Positions 10,275 to 19,794 are shown, numbered from the stretch's first letter. The stretch is 64,000 bases of DNA from Azospirillum oryzae (GCF_008364795.1 NZ_VTTM01000001.1:930001-994000), one strand, 5' to 3'. Made by a program: numbers and translations. The notes: generated by a model not told the origin, from the sequence alone.

Positions 10275-10755
10275 TCGGTGCGCCGGCCGGCAGGCCGGCG
10301 GCGATCCAGGCATCGGTTCAAGGCATCGGTTCCAGCCTACCCGACGGGCCGGGGTTTCCATCCCCCCGGCCCGGCGGCAACCTCCCCACCCCGGAGAGCG
10401 CCGGCGACGGCACGCTCCGGGTATTTTCGTTTGCGCGAATGCCGGGGATCACATCGGATCGATAAAGACAGGGCGGACCGGTGTCGGTTCTTTTGCTTAA
10501 GTCAGAGAACTATTGGAAAGCGCTCGGGCCTCAATCCCATAGATTAAAAATGGCTATGGTAATATCGTTGATAGAATGTTTAGACGCGAATTGCAAAATG
10601 CGAATTTTTTCCGAAAATGCATCGACCCGTTGTTTTATTCTGAACTACACACCCATCGCCTTAGGATTGCCACTTATTGACTAACGTCATCTCTTGCGCT
10701 CTGATAATGCATAATCAGCAAATATTCAGGCATATCGCAAGGCGGGAGGACGGAG
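10275..10755. other. 481-bp nifK-chemoreceptor spacer with an AT-rich half
   Basis: The first half is GC-rich and holds the hairpin at 10345-10373. From about 10480 to 10745 the composition changes sharply to AT-rich (for example GAATTTTTTCCGAAAATGC at 10602-10620), unlike the rest of the window. It probably contains the promoter of the chemoreceptor gene. I found no clean -24/-12 site, NifA site or FNR box. The short reading frames here have no recognisable features. Confidence 0.5.
10345..10373 (+). terminator. Possible terminator hairpin after nifK
   Basis: A perfect 10-bp GC-rich stem (CGGGCCGGGG with CCCCGGCCCG, 9-base loop) lies 70 bp after the nifK stop. No T-run follows, so it could be a Rho-assisted terminator or a 3'-end stabiliser rather than a classical intrinsic terminator. 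Confidence 0.4.
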
Positions 10756-12246
10756 ATGTTCGGGTTCATTCAGTCGATCTATGGGAAGGGCGCTGAAGGC
10801 CAATCCGTGCTGTCCGCGCTGGACCGCTCCCTGGCGATGATCGAATTTTCTCTGGACGGGACGATCCTGACCGCCAACGCGAATTTTCTGGCGGTGATGG
10901 GCTATTCGTTGCCGGAAATCGTTGGACAGCATCACAGGATGTTCATCGACCCGTCCGAACATGCCAGTCCGGCCTATCGGGAATTCTGGGATGGCCTGAA
11001 GCGCGGCGAATTCCAGCGGGCACTGTACCGGCGCATCGCCAGGAACGGTCGCGAGGTCTGGATCGAGGCCACATACAATCCCATCCTCGACGCCGCCGGC
11101 CGTCCGTGCAAAGTCGTCAAGATCGCCACCGACGTCACGGAAAGACAGGCCATCAACGCCGACATGCGGGGCAAGGTCGATGCGATTTCGCGCTCGCAGG
11201 CCGTGATCGAATTCAATCCGGACGGCACCGTCATCACCGCCAACGAGAATTTCCTCAAGGTGCTCGGCTACAGTCTGGACGAGATTCGCGGACGCCATCA
11301 CAGCATGTTCGTCGATCCGCAGGAGCGCAAGGGGTCGGCCTATCGCGATTTCTGGCACCGGCTGAACAAGGGCCAGTTCGAAGCCGCCCAATACCGGCGC
11401 ATCGGCAAGGGCGGTCGCGTCGTCTGGATCCAGGCCTCCTACAACCCGGTTTTCGATGGTGCCGGCCGCCTGTGCAAGGTCGTGAAGTTCGCGACCGACA
11501 TCACAGAGCAGATCAACTTGCTGGACCGCCTGAAGTCCCTGATCGACACCAACTTCACCGAGATCGAACAGGCGATGAGCGGGGCCCACCAGCAGGCCGA
11601 CACCGCCGCCGCCGCATCGTCGGAGACCAGAGGAACGGTGCAGACCATCGCGGCCGGGGCGGAGGAACTGGCCGCCGCCGCCCGTGAGATCGCCGACAGC
11701 ATGTCGCGCTCGCAGCAGGCGGCGGATGCCGCCGTGAGCGAGGCCGACAACGCCGACCGCGCGGCGACCCGTTTGTCGGAGGTGGCGAAGGCGATGGGTG
11801 GCATCGTCGAACTGATCCGCTCCATCGCCGGACAGATCAACATGCTGGCGCTGAACGCGACCATCGAGGCGGCGCGGGCGGGTGAAGCCGGCAGGGGATT
11901 CGCCGTGGTTGCCAACGAGGTCAAGAATCTGGCGAACCAGTCGGCGAACGCGACCGCCCAGATTTCCCACGAAATCGAGGGAATGCGATCCGTTTCCAGC
12001 GATGTCGTATCCTCCCTGTCGGCGATTCGCACGGCCATGACCAATCTGCGCGAATTCGTCGTCATGTCCGCCGGCGCGGTCGAGGAACAGACCACCGTCA
12101 CCGCCAGCATCTCCGCCAACATGCAGGGAGCATCGACCTCGGTGGCCGTGGTGGACCGGAACATCACCGCGATCTCCACCGCCTTCGCGCAGGTCGGAAC
12201 CGCCATCGCCTCGACCAAGGAAGCGGCGCAAGTGCTCGCCCGCTGA
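10756..12246 (+). CDS. aerC: Soluble chemoreceptor with two PAS domains (AerC-type)
   Basis: The 496-aa protein has no membrane segment. Two PAS domains, about residues 24-128 and 146-250, are near-duplicates of each other (both contain TAN.NFL.V.GYSL.EI). They are followed by a methyl-accepting signalling domain with the hairpin tip [21 protein letters not shown]. This is the layout of A. brasilense AerC, a cytoplasmic receptor that, as I recall, binds FAD and is linked to nitrogen-fixing growth. It would signal through CheA/CheW on cell redox state. GGGAGGACGGAG precedes the ATG. It sits alone between nifK and nifE. Confidence 0.82.
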   Translation: MFGFIQSIYGKGAEGQSVLSALDRSLAMIEFSLDGTILTANANFLAVMGYSLPEIVGQHHRMFIDPSEHASPAYREFWDGLKRGEFQRALYRRIARNGREVWIEATYNPILDAAGRPCKVVKIATDVTERQAINADMRGKVDAISRSQAVIEFNPDGTVITANENFLKVLGYSLDEIRGRHHSMFVDPQERKGSAYRDFWHRLNKGQFEAAQYRRIGKGGRVVWIQASYNPVFDGAGRLCKVVKFATDITEQINLLDRLKSLIDTNFTEIEQAMSGAHQQADTAAAASSETRGTVQTIAAGAEELAAAAREIADSMSRSQQAADAAVSEADNADRAATRLSEVAKAMGGIVELIRSIAGQINMLALNATIEAARAGEAGRGFAVVANEVKNLANQSANATAQISHEIEGMRSVSSDVVSSLSAIRTAMTNLREFVVMSAGAVEEQTTVTASISANMQGASTSVAVVDRNITAISTAFAQVGTAIASTKEAAQVLAR

Positions 12247-12276
12247 CCGGGTCCGGCGGAGTTCGGCCAACCCGCC

Positions 12277-12816
12277 TCAACTGCCCCGAATGGCAAAGCC
12301 GACCACCCGCTCCAGCGCAAGGCCGGCAGCCGCCCGCCAGTTCTCTCCCCCCAGCTCGACCGAGACCGGCGGCAGACCGACCGACGGGGCGGCCATGCCG
12401 TCGCGGACTGGACGAGCGCGCAGAAGCAAGCGGGGATGGGCGGTGCCGCTCCAATCCTGACGACCTTCCAGGACCAGCAGCAGGATCGGGCCATCGACTA
12501 CGGGCGGCGTCTCCTCCGCCTCCCCGTCGTCAGGCGCCACGGCACGCAGGCCGAGACGCACCACCGCCTTGCCATGGCCGGCGGCCTTGCCTGCGACGAG
12601 ATCGGCGGCGGCTGCGCACAATGTCTCGGCCTCCGGCGGGATCGGGCGCTGGTCGGGGTCGAGGAAACGGCAGGCGATGCCGATCTCATGCCCCGGCTCC
12701 GTCGCCAATTGGATCACCGATGCATTCTGCGCGGCCAGGGTCGGCAATGCCGTGAGCGCCAGCAGCATTCCGCTCATCATCCCTCGGCCGCCGCGCCGCT
12801 CGAACCGTACCATCAT
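12277..12816 (-). CDS. Exported protein of unknown function, divergent from nifE
   Basis: The predicted 179-aa protein begins with a basic stretch (MMVRFERRGGRG), then a hydrophobic segment ending ALPTLAAQNA, a likely Sec signal peptide with cleavage after Ala. The mature part is alanine-rich with several short beta-like segments, and no family was recognised. The start is set by the signal peptide; later in-frame ATGs at the second Met or at MMSG are alternatives. The gene is convergent with aerC and divergent from nifE, so its promoter shares the 240-bp region that holds two NifA sites. Confidence 0.65.
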   Translation of the reverse strand: MMVRFERRGGRGMMSGMLLALTALPTLAAQNASVIQLATEPGHEIGIACRFLDPDQRPIPPEAETLCAAAADLVAGKAAGHGKAVVRLGLRAVAPDDGEAEETPPVVDGPILLLVLEGRQDWSGTAHPRLLLRARPVRDGMAAPSVGLPPVSVELGGENWRAAAGLALERVVGFAIRGS

Positions 12817-12890
12817 GACATTCCATTCCCGCGAACCGTCCTGATACGGCCGTCCCCATCGCGTCCCTGCGCGTACCGCCCGCCGAGTGC

Positions 12891-12906
12891 TGTGCGACAC
12901 CCGACA
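12891..12906 (+). promoter_or_regulatory. NifA upstream activator sequence, distal copy (nifE)
   Basis: TGTGCGACACCCGACA fits TGT-N10-ACA exactly. It lies 100 bp upstream of the -24 element of nifE and 39 bp upstream of the second site. It is also about 75 bp upstream of the divergent unknown gene. Confidence 0.75.
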
Positions 12907-12929
12907 AGCCGTGGCCGGCAATGGGCGAT

Positions 12930-12945
12930 TGTCAGCTATCGGACA
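12930..12945 (+). promoter_or_regulatory. NifA upstream activator sequence, proximal copy (nifE)
   Basis: TGTCAGCTATCGGACA fits TGT-N10-ACA exactly and lies 61 bp upstream of the -24 element. The two sites are 39 bp apart, close to four helical turns, so NifA could bind both on one face of the DNA. Confidence 0.82.
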
Positions 12946-12972
12946 GCGATGGGAAAGATGACAATGCATATT

Positions 12973-12985
12973 TATCAATAGCTTA
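12973..12985 (+). promoter_or_regulatory. IHF binding site upstream of nifE
   Basis: TATCAATAGCTTA matches the IHF consensus WATCAA-N4-TTR at every defined position. It lies between the proximal NifA site and the -24 element, ending five bases before the latter. IHF bending there would bring bound NifA to sigma54-RNA polymerase. Confidence 0.75.
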
Positions 12986-12990
12986 TCCAC

Positions 12991-13006
12991 TGGCACGCCC
13001 CCTGCA
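12991..13006 (+). promoter_or_regulatory. Sigma54 (-24/-12) promoter of the nifE operon
   Basis: TGGCACGCCCCCTGCA has a perfect -24 half and CTGCA at -12, with GG and GC ten bases apart. The transcript would start near 13018, about 36 nt before the nifE ATG. Confidence 0.9.
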
Positions 13007-13053
13007 TCACACCGATGCAGAGCCATTTCCGGCGCCAGGATGGGAGAGCGGGC

Positions 13054-14460
13054 ATGCTCCAGGACAAGATCCAGGACGTCTTCAACGAACCGGGCTGCGC
13101 GACCAACCAGGCCAAGTCGGCCAAGGAGAAGAAGAAGGGCTGCACCAAGTCGCTGAAGCCGGGGGCCGCGGCCGGCGGCTGCGCCTATGACGGTGCGATG
13201 ATCGTGCTGCAGCCGATCGCCGACGCCGCCCATCTGGTCCATGGTCCCATCGCCTGCCTCGGCAACTCGTGGGACAATCGCGGCTCGCAATCCTCCGGTC
13301 CGCAGCTCTACCGCACCGGCTTCACCACCGATCTGTCGGAACTGGACGTCATCGGCGGCGGCGAGAAGAAGCTGTACCGCGCCATCAAGGAGATCGTTCA
13401 GCAATACGACCCGCCGGCCGTCTTCGTCTATCAGACCTGCGTGCCCGCCATGACCGGCGACGACATCGCCGCCGTCTGCAAGTTCGCGACGCAGAAGTTG
13501 GGCAAGCCGGTGATCCCGGTGGAGGCGCCGGGCTTCGTCGGATCGAAGAATCTCGGCAACAAGCTGGCCGGCGAAGCCCTGCTGGAGCATGTCATCGGCA
13601 CGGTCGAACCCGAGTACACCACCCCGACCGACATCTGCATCATCGGTGAATACAACCTCGCCGGCGAGTTGTGGCTGGTCAAGCCGCTGCTGGACGAGAT
13701 CGGCATCCGCCTCCTGTCCTGCATCTCCGGCGACGGCCGCTACAATGAGGTCGCCCAGGCCCACCGCGCCCGCGTCACCATGATGGTGTGCAGCCAGGCG
13801 CTGGTGAATGTCGGCCGCAAGATGCAGGAACGCTACGGCATCCCCTATTTCGAGGGCTCCTTCTACGGCGTCTCCGACATGTCGGACACACTGCGCACCA
13901 TGGCCCGCATGCTGGTGGAGCGCGGCGCCGACAAGGCGCTGATCGACCGGGCGGAAGGCGTCATCGCGCGGGAGGAAAGCAGGGTCTGGCGCCGTCTGGA
14001 ACCCTACAAGCCGCGCTTCGACGGCAAGCGCGTCCTTCTCTTCACCGGCGGGGTCAAGAGCTGGTCGATGGTCAGCGCGCTGGAAGGCGCCGGGCTGACC
14101 ATCCTCGGCACCTCCACCAAGAAATCGACCAAGGAGGACAAGGAGCGCATCAAGAAGATGAAGGGCGAGGAGTTCCACCAGTGGGACGACCTGAAGCCGC
14201 GCGACATCTACAAGATGCTGGCCGACAACCAAGCCGACATCATGATGTCCGGCGGCCGGTCGCAGTTCATCTCCCTGAAGGCCAAGGTTCCCTGGCTCGA
14301 CATCAACCAGGAGCGCCACCACGCCTATGCCGGCTATGACGGCATCGTCAATCTGTGCGAGGAGATCGACAAGACGCTGTCGAATCCGATCTGGGGCCAA
14401 GTCCGCCAGCCGGCGCCGTGGGAAAGCGGCCCGTCCTCCACCCTGATGGCTGCGGAGTGA
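13054..14460 (+). CDS. nifE: Nitrogenase cofactor scaffold protein NifE
   Basis: NifE (468 aa) pairs with NifN as the scaffold on which the FeMo-cofactor precursor matures before transfer to NifDK. It resembles NifD, with conserved cysteines in GGCAYDGAM, HGPIACLGNSWDNRG and YQTCVPAMTGDD, and a cysteine in MVCSQALVN. The start MLQDKIQDVFNEPGC follows GGGAGAG at 13042-13048. Six bases separate its stop from nifN, so the two are co-translated. It is the first gene of nifE-nifN-nifX and the downstream small genes, under the sigma54 promoter at 12991. Confidence 0.98.
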   Translation: MLQDKIQDVFNEPGCATNQAKSAKEKKKGCTKSLKPGAAAGGCAYDGAMIVLQPIADAAHLVHGPIACLGNSWDNRGSQSSGPQLYRTGFTTDLSELDVIGGGEKKLYRAIKEIVQQYDPPAVFVYQTCVPAMTGDDIAAVCKFATQKLGKPVIPVEAPGFVGSKNLGNKLAGEALLEHVIGTVEPEYTTPTDICIIGEYNLAGELWLVKPLLDEIGIRLLSCISGDGRYNEVAQAHRARVTMMVCSQALVNVGRKMQERYGIPYFEGSFYGVSDMSDTLRTMARMLVERGADKALIDRAEGVIAREESRVWRRLEPYKPRFDGKRVLLFTGGVKSWSMVSALEGAGLTILGTSTKKSTKEDKERIKKMKGEEFHQWDDLKPRDIYKMLADNQADIMMSGGRSQFISLKAKVPWLDINQERHHAYAGYDGIVNLCEEIDKTLSNPIWGQVRQPAPWESGPSSTLMAAE

Positions 14461-14465
14461 GGCCG

Positions 14466-15839
14466 ATGTCCCACATCCAGCGTTTCCCCTCCGCCGCCAA
14501 GGCCGCCTTGACCAACCCGCTGAAGATGAGCCAGCCGCTGGGCGCGGCGCTCGCCTATCTCGGCGTCGACCGCTGCCTGCCGCTGTTCCATGGGTCGCAG
14601 GGCTGCACCGCCTTCGGGCTGGTCCTGCTGGTGCGCCATTTCCGCGAGGCGATCCCGCTGCAGACCACGGCGATGGATCAGGTCTCCACCATCCTGGGCG
14701 GCTACGACAATCTGGAACAGGCGATCCGCACCATCGTGGAGCGCAACAAGCCCGCCATGATCGGCGTCGCCACCACCGGCGTCACCGAGACCAAGGGCGA
14801 GGACATGGGTGGCCAGTACACGCTGTTCCGCCAGCGCAACCCCGACATGGCCGGCACCGCCCTGGTCTTCGCCAATACCCCCGACTTCGCCGGCGGTTTC
14901 GAGGACGGCTTCGCCGCCGCAGTGACCGCAATGGTGGAACGGCTGGTCGAACCGTCACCGGTGCGCATCCCGACCCAGGTCAATGTGCTGGCCGGCAGTC
15001 ACCTGTCACCCGGCGATGTCGAGGAACTGCGCGACATCATCGAGGGCTTCGGCCTGTCGCCGATCATGCTGCCCGACCTGTCGCTGTCGATGTCCGGCCG
15101 CCAGCCGACCGACTTCACCGCCACCTCGCTGGGCGGCGTGACGGTGGAGCAGATCCGCGCCATGGGCGCCTCGGCCGCGACCATCGTGGTCGGCGAGCAT
15201 ATGCGGGTCGCCGGCAACGCGCTGGAATTGAAGACCGACGTTCCCAGCCATTTCTTCAGCCGCCTGACCGGGCTGGAGGCGACGGACAAACTGGTCCGCC
15301 TTCTGATGGAGCTGTCGGGCAAGCCGGCGCCGGCCCGGCTGCGGCGCCAGCGCGAAGCCCTGGTCGACGCCATGCTGGACGGGCATTTCTTCTACAGCCG
15401 CAAGCGCATCGCCGTGGCGCTGGAACCCGACCTGCTCTACGCCGTCACCGGCTTCCTGACCGACATGGGGGCCGAGGTGGTCGCCGCGGTGTCGCCGACG
15501 CAAAGCCCGGTTCTGGAGCGGCTGAAGGCCGCCACCATCATGGTCGGCGACCATTCCGACGTGGAGACGCTGGCCCGCGACGCCGACCTGATCGTCTCCA
15601 ACTCGCATGGGAGGCAGGGGGCGGCACGGATCGGTGTGCCGCTGCACCGCATGGGCCTGCCGATGTTCGACCGTCTGGGGGCGGGACTGCGCGTCCAGGT
15701 CGGCTACCGCGGCACGCGCGAACTGCTGTGCGACATCGGCAACCTGTTCCTCGCCCGCGAGATGGACCACGAGGATCACGACGAAGCGGGAGAATCGCAC
15801 GGCTGCGGAGGCGGATCATGCGGATGCAACGCCGTCTGA
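14466..15839 (+). CDS. nifN: Nitrogenase cofactor scaffold protein NifN
   Basis: NifN (457 aa) is the NifK-like partner of Nif[22 protein letters not shown] corresponds to the NifK P-cluster region and keeps one cysteine. [16 protein letters not shown] is also typical. The C-terminus ends with an acidic and histidine-bearing stretch and then [10 protein letters not shown], three cysteines within ten residues. The ATG at 14466 starts five bases after the nifE stop and uses a GGAG inside the end of nifE. About 50 bp separate it from nifX. Confidence 0.97.
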   Translation: MSHIQRFPSAAKAALTNPLKMSQPLGAALAYLGVDRCLPLFHGSQGCTAFGLVLLVRHFREAIPLQTTAMDQVSTILGGYDNLEQAIRTIVERNKPAMIGVATTGVTETKGEDMGGQYTLFRQRNPDMAGTALVFANTPDFAGGFEDGFAAAVTAMVERLVEPSPVRIPTQVNVLAGSHLSPGDVEELRDIIEGFGLSPIMLPDLSLSMSGRQPTDFTATSLGGVTVEQIRAMGASAATIVVGEHMRVAGNALELKTDVPSHFFSRLTGLEATDKLVRLLMELSGKPAPARLRRQREALVDAMLDGHFFYSRKRIAVALEPDLLYAVTGFLTDMGAEVVAAVSPTQSPVLERLKAATIMVGDHSDVETLARDADLIVSNSHGRQGAARIGVPLHRMGLPMFDRLGAGLRVQVGYRGTRELLCDIGNLFLAREMDHEDHDEAGESHGCGGGSCGCNAV

Positions 15840-15889
15840 GCGTGGTGCAGGACCCACGCCCGACACACGATGCGACACGAGGAGGATCG

Positions 15890-16288
15890 ATGAAGGTCGC
15901 TTTCTGCACCCAGGACATGCAGCACGTCGATGCGCATTTCGGTTGGGCCAAGAACATCGCCGTCTATCAGGTCGACCGCCAGGGCCATGCCTTTCTGGAG
16001 ACCTTCCAGTTCGGCGGCTCGATGTTCGAGGACGGCAACGAGGACAAGCTGGTGCCCAAGCTGGAGGCGCTGGCCGACGTCGCCATCGTCTATCTGTCGG
16101 CCATCGGCGCCTCGGCCGCCGCCCGCGTGGTGGCGAAGAAGATCCATCCGGTGAAGGTCGAGGTAACCGAAACCATCCCGGCCCTGCTCGACAAGCTGGT
16201 CCAGACGCTGAACGGCAATCCGCCGCCCTGGCTGCGCAAGGCCATGGGCGAGACGCCGCAATTCCATTTCGACGAGGAGGAGGTCTGA
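15890..16288 (+). CDS. nifX: FeMo-cofactor carrier/biosynthesis protein NifX
   Basis: The 132-aa protein starts [21 protein letters not shown] and has the NifX/NafY-like fold that binds the cofactor precursor (NifB-co or VK-cluster) on its way to Nif[20 protein letters not shown] is the central family segment. GAGGAGG lies just before the ATG. It follows nifN by 50 bp and precedes the NifX-associated gene by two bases. Confidence 0.95.
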   Translation: MKVAFCTQDMQHVDAHFGWAKNIAVYQVDRQGHAFLETFQFGGSMFEDGNEDKLVPKLEALADVAIVYLSAIGASAAARVVAKKIHPVKVEVTETIPALLDKLVQTLNGNPPPWLRKAMGETPQFHFDEEEV

Positions 16289-16290
16289 GT

Positions 16291-16758
16291 ATGGCTGCAG
16301 AGAGCGCTGATGTGGCTGAAGTGTCCGTCGCCGACCAGTTCGTGAAGACGCTGGTCCTGCTGTTCCGTGCCGAGGACAGCTATGGCGCCTGGGAAGGCAA
16401 GCCGGACGAGGCTCTGCTCGCCCCCTTCATCCTGGACAAGGAGGCCCGCGCCGCCATCCCGATCATCGGCGATCCCGACCCCGACACGCTGTGGCGGCTG
16501 GAGCTGTTCTACAAGGCGGTCGGCGTCACGGTCGAAAAGCAGACCGGCATGATGGCCTCGCCGATGATGAAGATGAGCCACGAGGGCTTCGGCCGCATGA
16601 TCCTGACCACCGGCCGGCTGGTGGTGGTGTCGAAGACTCTGCGCGACGTCCACCGCTTCGGCTTCCCCAGCCTGGAGAAGCTGGCCGCCGACGGCGCCAA
16701 GCTGGTCGAGGATGCGGTGGCGCTGATCCGGGAATACCCCGAGGTCGCGAACCTCTGA
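16291..16758 (+). CDS. NifX-associated nitrogen fixation protein (DUF269)
   Basis: This 155-aa protein matches the small family found next to nifX in most diazotrophs. Typical segments are [19 protein letters not shown] and [19 protein letters not shown]. It is cytosolic, mixed alpha/beta, without cysteine motifs, and its function is not defined. The ATG lies two bases after the nifX stop, and AGGAGG at the end of nifX serves as its ribosome site, so translation is coupled. It is followed after 43 bp by the CCE_0567-type gene. Confidence 0.92.
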   Translation: MAAESADVAEVSVADQFVKTLVLLFRAEDSYGAWEGKPDEALLAPFILDKEARAAIPIIGDPDPDTLWRLELFYKAVGVTVEKQTGMMASPMMKMSHEGFGRMILTTGRLVVVSKTLRDVHRFGFPSLEKLAADGAKLVEDAVALIREYPEVANL

Positions 16759-16801
16759 GCCGGATCTTCGAGCCGGATCCTTGAGCCCTTGGAGCACGAC
16801 C

Positions 16802-17002
16802 ATGAGCGACATCGACGCCCTGAAGGACGAAATCAAGAAGCTGAACGCCCGCGCCACCCAGAAGAAGATGGATCTGCACGATTTGTCGGAAGAGCTTCCG
16901 CAGAATTGGCAGACCATCCTGACGGTGGCGCAGGAAACCTATGACGCCTTCAAGATCCTGACCGAGAAGCGGGCGGCGCTGAAGGCGCTGGAGACGGCAT
17001 AA
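16802..17002 (+). CDS. CCE_0567-type small nif-associated helical protein
   Basis: The 66-aa product, beginning MSDIDALKDEIKKLNARATQ, matches the short two-helix family (CCE_0567, DUF683) that usually lies between the NifX-associated gene and fdxB. It is predicted to be almost fully helical with a coiled-coil tendency. Family members form Rop-like four-helix bundles and were reported to bind metal; no definite role is known. A short upstream in-frame extension lacks family similarity. Confidence 0.9.
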   Translation: MSDIDALKDEIKKLNARATQKKMDLHDLSEELPQNWQTILTVAQETYDAFKILTEKRAALKALETA

Positions 17003-17059
17003 CCCCTCCATTTTTTCAAGAATGGCTTAGGCGCACCCTTTCCCGAGAGGAGCATTCCC

Positions 17060-17353
17060 ATGGCTGAGTTCCTGACCGGCACCACCCGCGGTGGTCAGAG
17101 CTGGACCCCGAAATTCGTCCAATCCATCGACCGGAAGCAGTGCATCGGCTGCGGCCGCTGCTTCAAGGTGTGCGGGCGCGGCGTGCTCGACATGATCGGC
17201 CTGACCGAGGACGGCGACATCGTCGACGCCTTCGACGACGAGGCCGAGAAGAAGATCATGACGGTCAAGGAAGCGGCCAACTGCATCGGCTGCGAAAGCT
17301 GCTCCAAGGTGTGCTCGAAGAGCTGCATCACCCATGCGCCGGTTGCGGCTTGA
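17060..17353 (+). CDS. fdxB: Nif-specific ferredoxin III (2[4Fe-4S])
   Basis: The 97-aa FdxB has two cluster motifs, CIGCGRCFKVCGRG and CIGCESCSKVCSKSC, separated by about 45 residues, the arrangement of nif-associated ferredoxin III. It is a likely electron carrier to nitrogenase or to cofactor synthesis. GAGAGGAG lies before the ATG. It closes the nifE operon; the palindromic repeat at 17369-17474 comes next and may end the transcript. Confidence 0.95.
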   Translation: MAEFLTGTTRGGQSWTPKFVQSIDRKQCIGCGRCFKVCGRGVLDMIGLTEDGDIVDAFDDEAEKKIMTVKEAANCIGCESCSKVCSKSCITHAPVAA

Positions 17354-17368
17354 GTTGTAGGAGTTAGA

Positions 17369-17474
17369 CCCCCACCCTGACCCTTCCCCGCTGGGCGGGG
17401 GAGGGAATTGGACCTTTGTCGGTGTTCGGCGGCAGTTTCCTCCCCCGCCCAGCGGGGGAGGATTAAGGTGGGGG
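17369..17474. repeat. Large imperfect palindrome (dispersed intergenic repeat)
   Basis: The outer arms CCCCCACC (17369-17376) and GGTGGGGG (17467-17474) enclose 15-bp inner arms at 17390-17404 and 17439-17453 (GCTGGGCGGGGGAGG and its complement), with a 34-base centre. The left half recurs at 44087-44124, and a related element is at 50252-50378. It lies between the convergent ends of fdxB and gshA, where it can fold on both strands. Confidence 0.8.
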
Positions 17475-17505
17475 TTTAACGCCGACCTACGAGAGACCAC
17501 CCCCC

Positions 17506-18870
17506 TCAGTACGCATACTCCTTGAACACCGGATCGACGCTACCGCCCCAGGGGCCGTTGAACTTCTCCAGAAGTTCATCGGCGGGGCTGCGGCCGGTCT
17601 CCGCGATGACCTGCAGCGTGTCGAGGAAGTGGGTCTCGTCGTCGCCCCAATTGTCGTTGCGGGCGCGGCGGGCCAGACCGTCGCGGGCGATCGCCAGCAT
17701 CTCCAGCGCCACATCGCGGACGTTGCCGCTGCGGAAGCTGGTGCGCAGGCCCGAGCGCGGCACATCGGAACGCAGATGCCCGCGTTCGGCCGTCGTCCAG
17801 TCCTTCACCAGATCCCACGCCGCATCCAGCGCCACCTGATCGTAGAGCAGCCCGACCCACAGGGCCGGCAGGGCGCACAGACTGCGCCACGGGCCGCCAT
17901 CGGCGCCGCGCATCTCCAGATACTTCTTCAGACGCGCTTCCGGGAAGGCCGTGGTGGTGTGATCGGCCCAGTCGGTGATCAGCGGCAGCTCGCCCGGCAG
18001 CGCCGGCAGCCTGCCCTCCAGGAAGTCACGGAAGGACTGGCCGGCCGCGTCGATGTAAGCGCCGTCGCGGTAGACGAAGTACATCGGCGTGTCGAGCAGA
18101 TAGTCGACATAGCGTTCAAAGCCGAAGCCGTCCTCGAACACGAAGGGGATGTCGCCGGTGCGGTCCGGATCGGTGTCGGTCCAGATATGGCTGCGGAAGC
18201 TCTGGAAGCCGTTCGGCTTGCCTTCCGTGAAGGGAGACATGGCGAACAGGGCCGTCGCGATCGGCTGGAGGGCCAGCGACACCCGGAACTTCTTCACCAT
18301 GTCGGCTTCGGACGCGAAATCCAGGTTCACCTGAACGGTGCAGGTCCGCGTCATCATGTCGAGGCCGAGCGAGCCGACCTTCGGCATGTAGTCGCGCATG
18401 ATCTTGTAGCGGCCCTTCGGCATCCAGGGGATGTCGTCGCGCTTCCATTTCGGCTGGAAGCCCAGCCCCATCATGGCGATGCCCAGTTCGGCCCCGACCT
18501 CCTTCACCTGGCGCAGGTGGCGGTGCACCTCGGCACAGGTCTGGTGCAGGGTCTCCAGCGGGGCGCCGGACAGTTCGACCTGCCCGCCGGGCTCCAGCGT
18601 GATGTTGGCCATGTCCTGGACCAACGCGATGATGTTGCCCTTCTCCTCCACCGGCTGCCAGCCGAAGCGGGTCATGCGGGTCAGCAGCTCGCGGATGCCG
18701 TCCGGCCCGTCATAGGGCAGCGGCCGCAGGTCGGAGGTGCGGTAGGCGAATTTCTCGTGCTCGGTTCCGATGCGCCAGTCCGGCGCCGGCTTGCAGCCGG
18801 ATTCGAGATAGGCCGCAAGCTGGCGGCGGTCGGTGATGGGTTCGCCGCGCGTGGTCGGGGGTGCGGACAT
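17506..18870 (-). CDS. gshA: Glutamate-cysteine ligase (plant/proteobacterial type)
   Basis: The enzyme makes gamma-glutamylcysteine, the first step of glutathione synthesis. The 454-aa length and segments such as [31 protein letters not shown] and [10 protein letters not shown] fit the GCS2 family common in alphaproteobacteria rather than the E. coli type. It is cytosolic. rsmE lies 48 bp upstream on the same strand, a pairing common in alphaproteobacteria, so the two may be co-transcribed. The gene ends about 30 bp from the large palindrome. Confidence 0.95.
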   Translation of the reverse strand: MSAPPTTRGEPITDRRQLAAYLESGCKPAPDWRIGTEHEKFAYRTSDLRPLPYDGPDGIRELLTRMTRFGWQPVEEKGNIIALVQDMANITLEPGGQVELSGAPLETLHQTCAEVHRHLRQVKEVGAELGIAMMGLGFQPKWKRDDIPWMPKGRYKIMRDYMPKVGSLGLDMMTRTCTVQVNLDFASEADMVKKFRVSLALQPIATALFAMSPFTEGKPNGFQSFRSHIWTDTDPDRTGDIPFVFEDGFGFERYVDYLLDTPMYFVYRDGAYIDAAGQSFRDFLEGRLPALPGELPLITDWADHTTTAFPEARLKKYLEMRGADGGPWRSLCALPALWVGLLYDQVALDAAWDLVKDWTTAERGHLRSDVPRSGLRTSFRSGNVRDVALEMLAIARDGLARRARNDNWGDDETHFLDTLQVIAETGRSPADELLEKFNGPWGGSVDPVFKEYAY

Positions 18871-18918
18871 GAAGTCTCTCGCGGGAAGTGGACGGAGGAT
18901 CGGCCGGGTGACGGCCGG

Positions 18919-19698
18919 TTACGGGATCGGCGCGCGGAAAGGCGGACGCCGGTCGCTTCCCCCGGCAGTCCAATCCCCGGTCAAGGACTGCCAGCAAGCC
19001 AGCGCCGCCACCACCGCCGTGTCGGCCCGCAGAATGCGCGGACCCAATCCCACCGGAACAACAAAGGGAAGTTTGGCGAGTTCGTCAAGTTCCGACTGGT
19101 CGAAGCCGCCCTCCGGCCCGATGAGCAGGGCTGCAGGGCCCGCAGGGGCATCGCGCAGCACCTCGGCGATTGGGCGGGCGGAACCGGCCTCGGCACACAG
19201 GTAAAGCCGGCGGTCGGCCGGCCAGCCGGCCAGCGCGCGGTCCAACGGCAACGCCTCGCCCATCTCCGGCACGCTCAGGCGCTCGCACTGCTCGGCCGCC
19301 TCGACCGCGTTGGCGCGCAACCGGTCGAGGTTGACGCGGTTGGGGTCGGTGCGGCGGGTGAAGACCGGCCACAGCCGCGAAACGCCCATCTCGGTCGCCT
19401 TCTCGGCGACGAAATCGATGCGGCCCTTCTTCAGCGGGGCGAAGAGAAGCCAGAGGTCGGGAGTCGTGTCCTGCTCCCGCCGCTGCTCGGCCACGGTCAG
19501 CGAACACCAGCCCTTGCCGAAACCGTCGATCACCGCCCGCCATTCGCCATCGCGGCCGTTGAAGACGGCAACCGGGTCGCCGCGGTCCAGCCGCAGGACA
19601 TGGCGCAGGAAATGGGCGCGCTCATGATCCAGCCCGACCGACTGGCCTTCGGCCAGCGGGCTGTCCACAAACAGGCGGGTCTTGATCGGGTCGGCCAT
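18919..19698 (-). CDS. rsmE: 16S rRNA (uracil-1498-N3)-methyltransferase
   Basis: RsmE methylates U1498 of 16S rRNA at the ribosomal decoding region. The 259-aa protein has an N-terminal PUA-like part (HFLRHVLRLDRGDPVAVFNG) and a C-terminal SPOUT knot with LLIGPEGGFD and LGPRILRADTAVVAAL, which bind S-adenosylmethionine. Codon use is normal. It lies 48 bp upstream of gshA and is probably its operon partner. Confidence 0.95.
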   Translation of the reverse strand: MADPIKTRLFVDSPLAEGQSVGLDHERAHFLRHVLRLDRGDPVAVFNGRDGEWRAVIDGFGKGWCSLTVAEQRREQDTTPDLWLLFAPLKKGRIDFVAEKATEMGVSRLWPVFTRRTDPNRVNLDRLRANAVEAAEQCERLSVPEMGEALPLDRALAGWPADRRLYLCAEAGSARPIAEVLRDAPAGPAALLIGPEGGFDQSELDELAKLPFVVPVGLGPRILRADTAVVAALACWQSLTGDWTAGGSDRRPPFRAPIP

Positions 19699-19794
19699 GA
19701 TTTTCGTCTCCGCGGGGCGGCGCCGACTATAGCCGGCCGCGGGGATGCAAGTCAGCAGGCCAGAAGCCGGTCACGCCGACCGGCGGCAGAGATA

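Noticed and set aside
10481..10684. Short open frame of 67 codons in the AT-rich spacer before the AerC-type gene
   Set aside because: There is no ribosome site and no recognisable feature, and its codon use is unlike that of the neighbours.
10500..10755. Sigma54 promoter for the AerC-type gene
   Set aside because: Candidates such as TTGGAAAGCGCTCGGGC have the wrong GG-to-GC spacing, and none fits the consensus.
12817..14400. Upstream extension of the exported unknown protein to a 707-aa product
   Set aside because: The extension runs antisense to nifE and across its promoter. Only the last 179 codons show a signal peptide and a plausible start.
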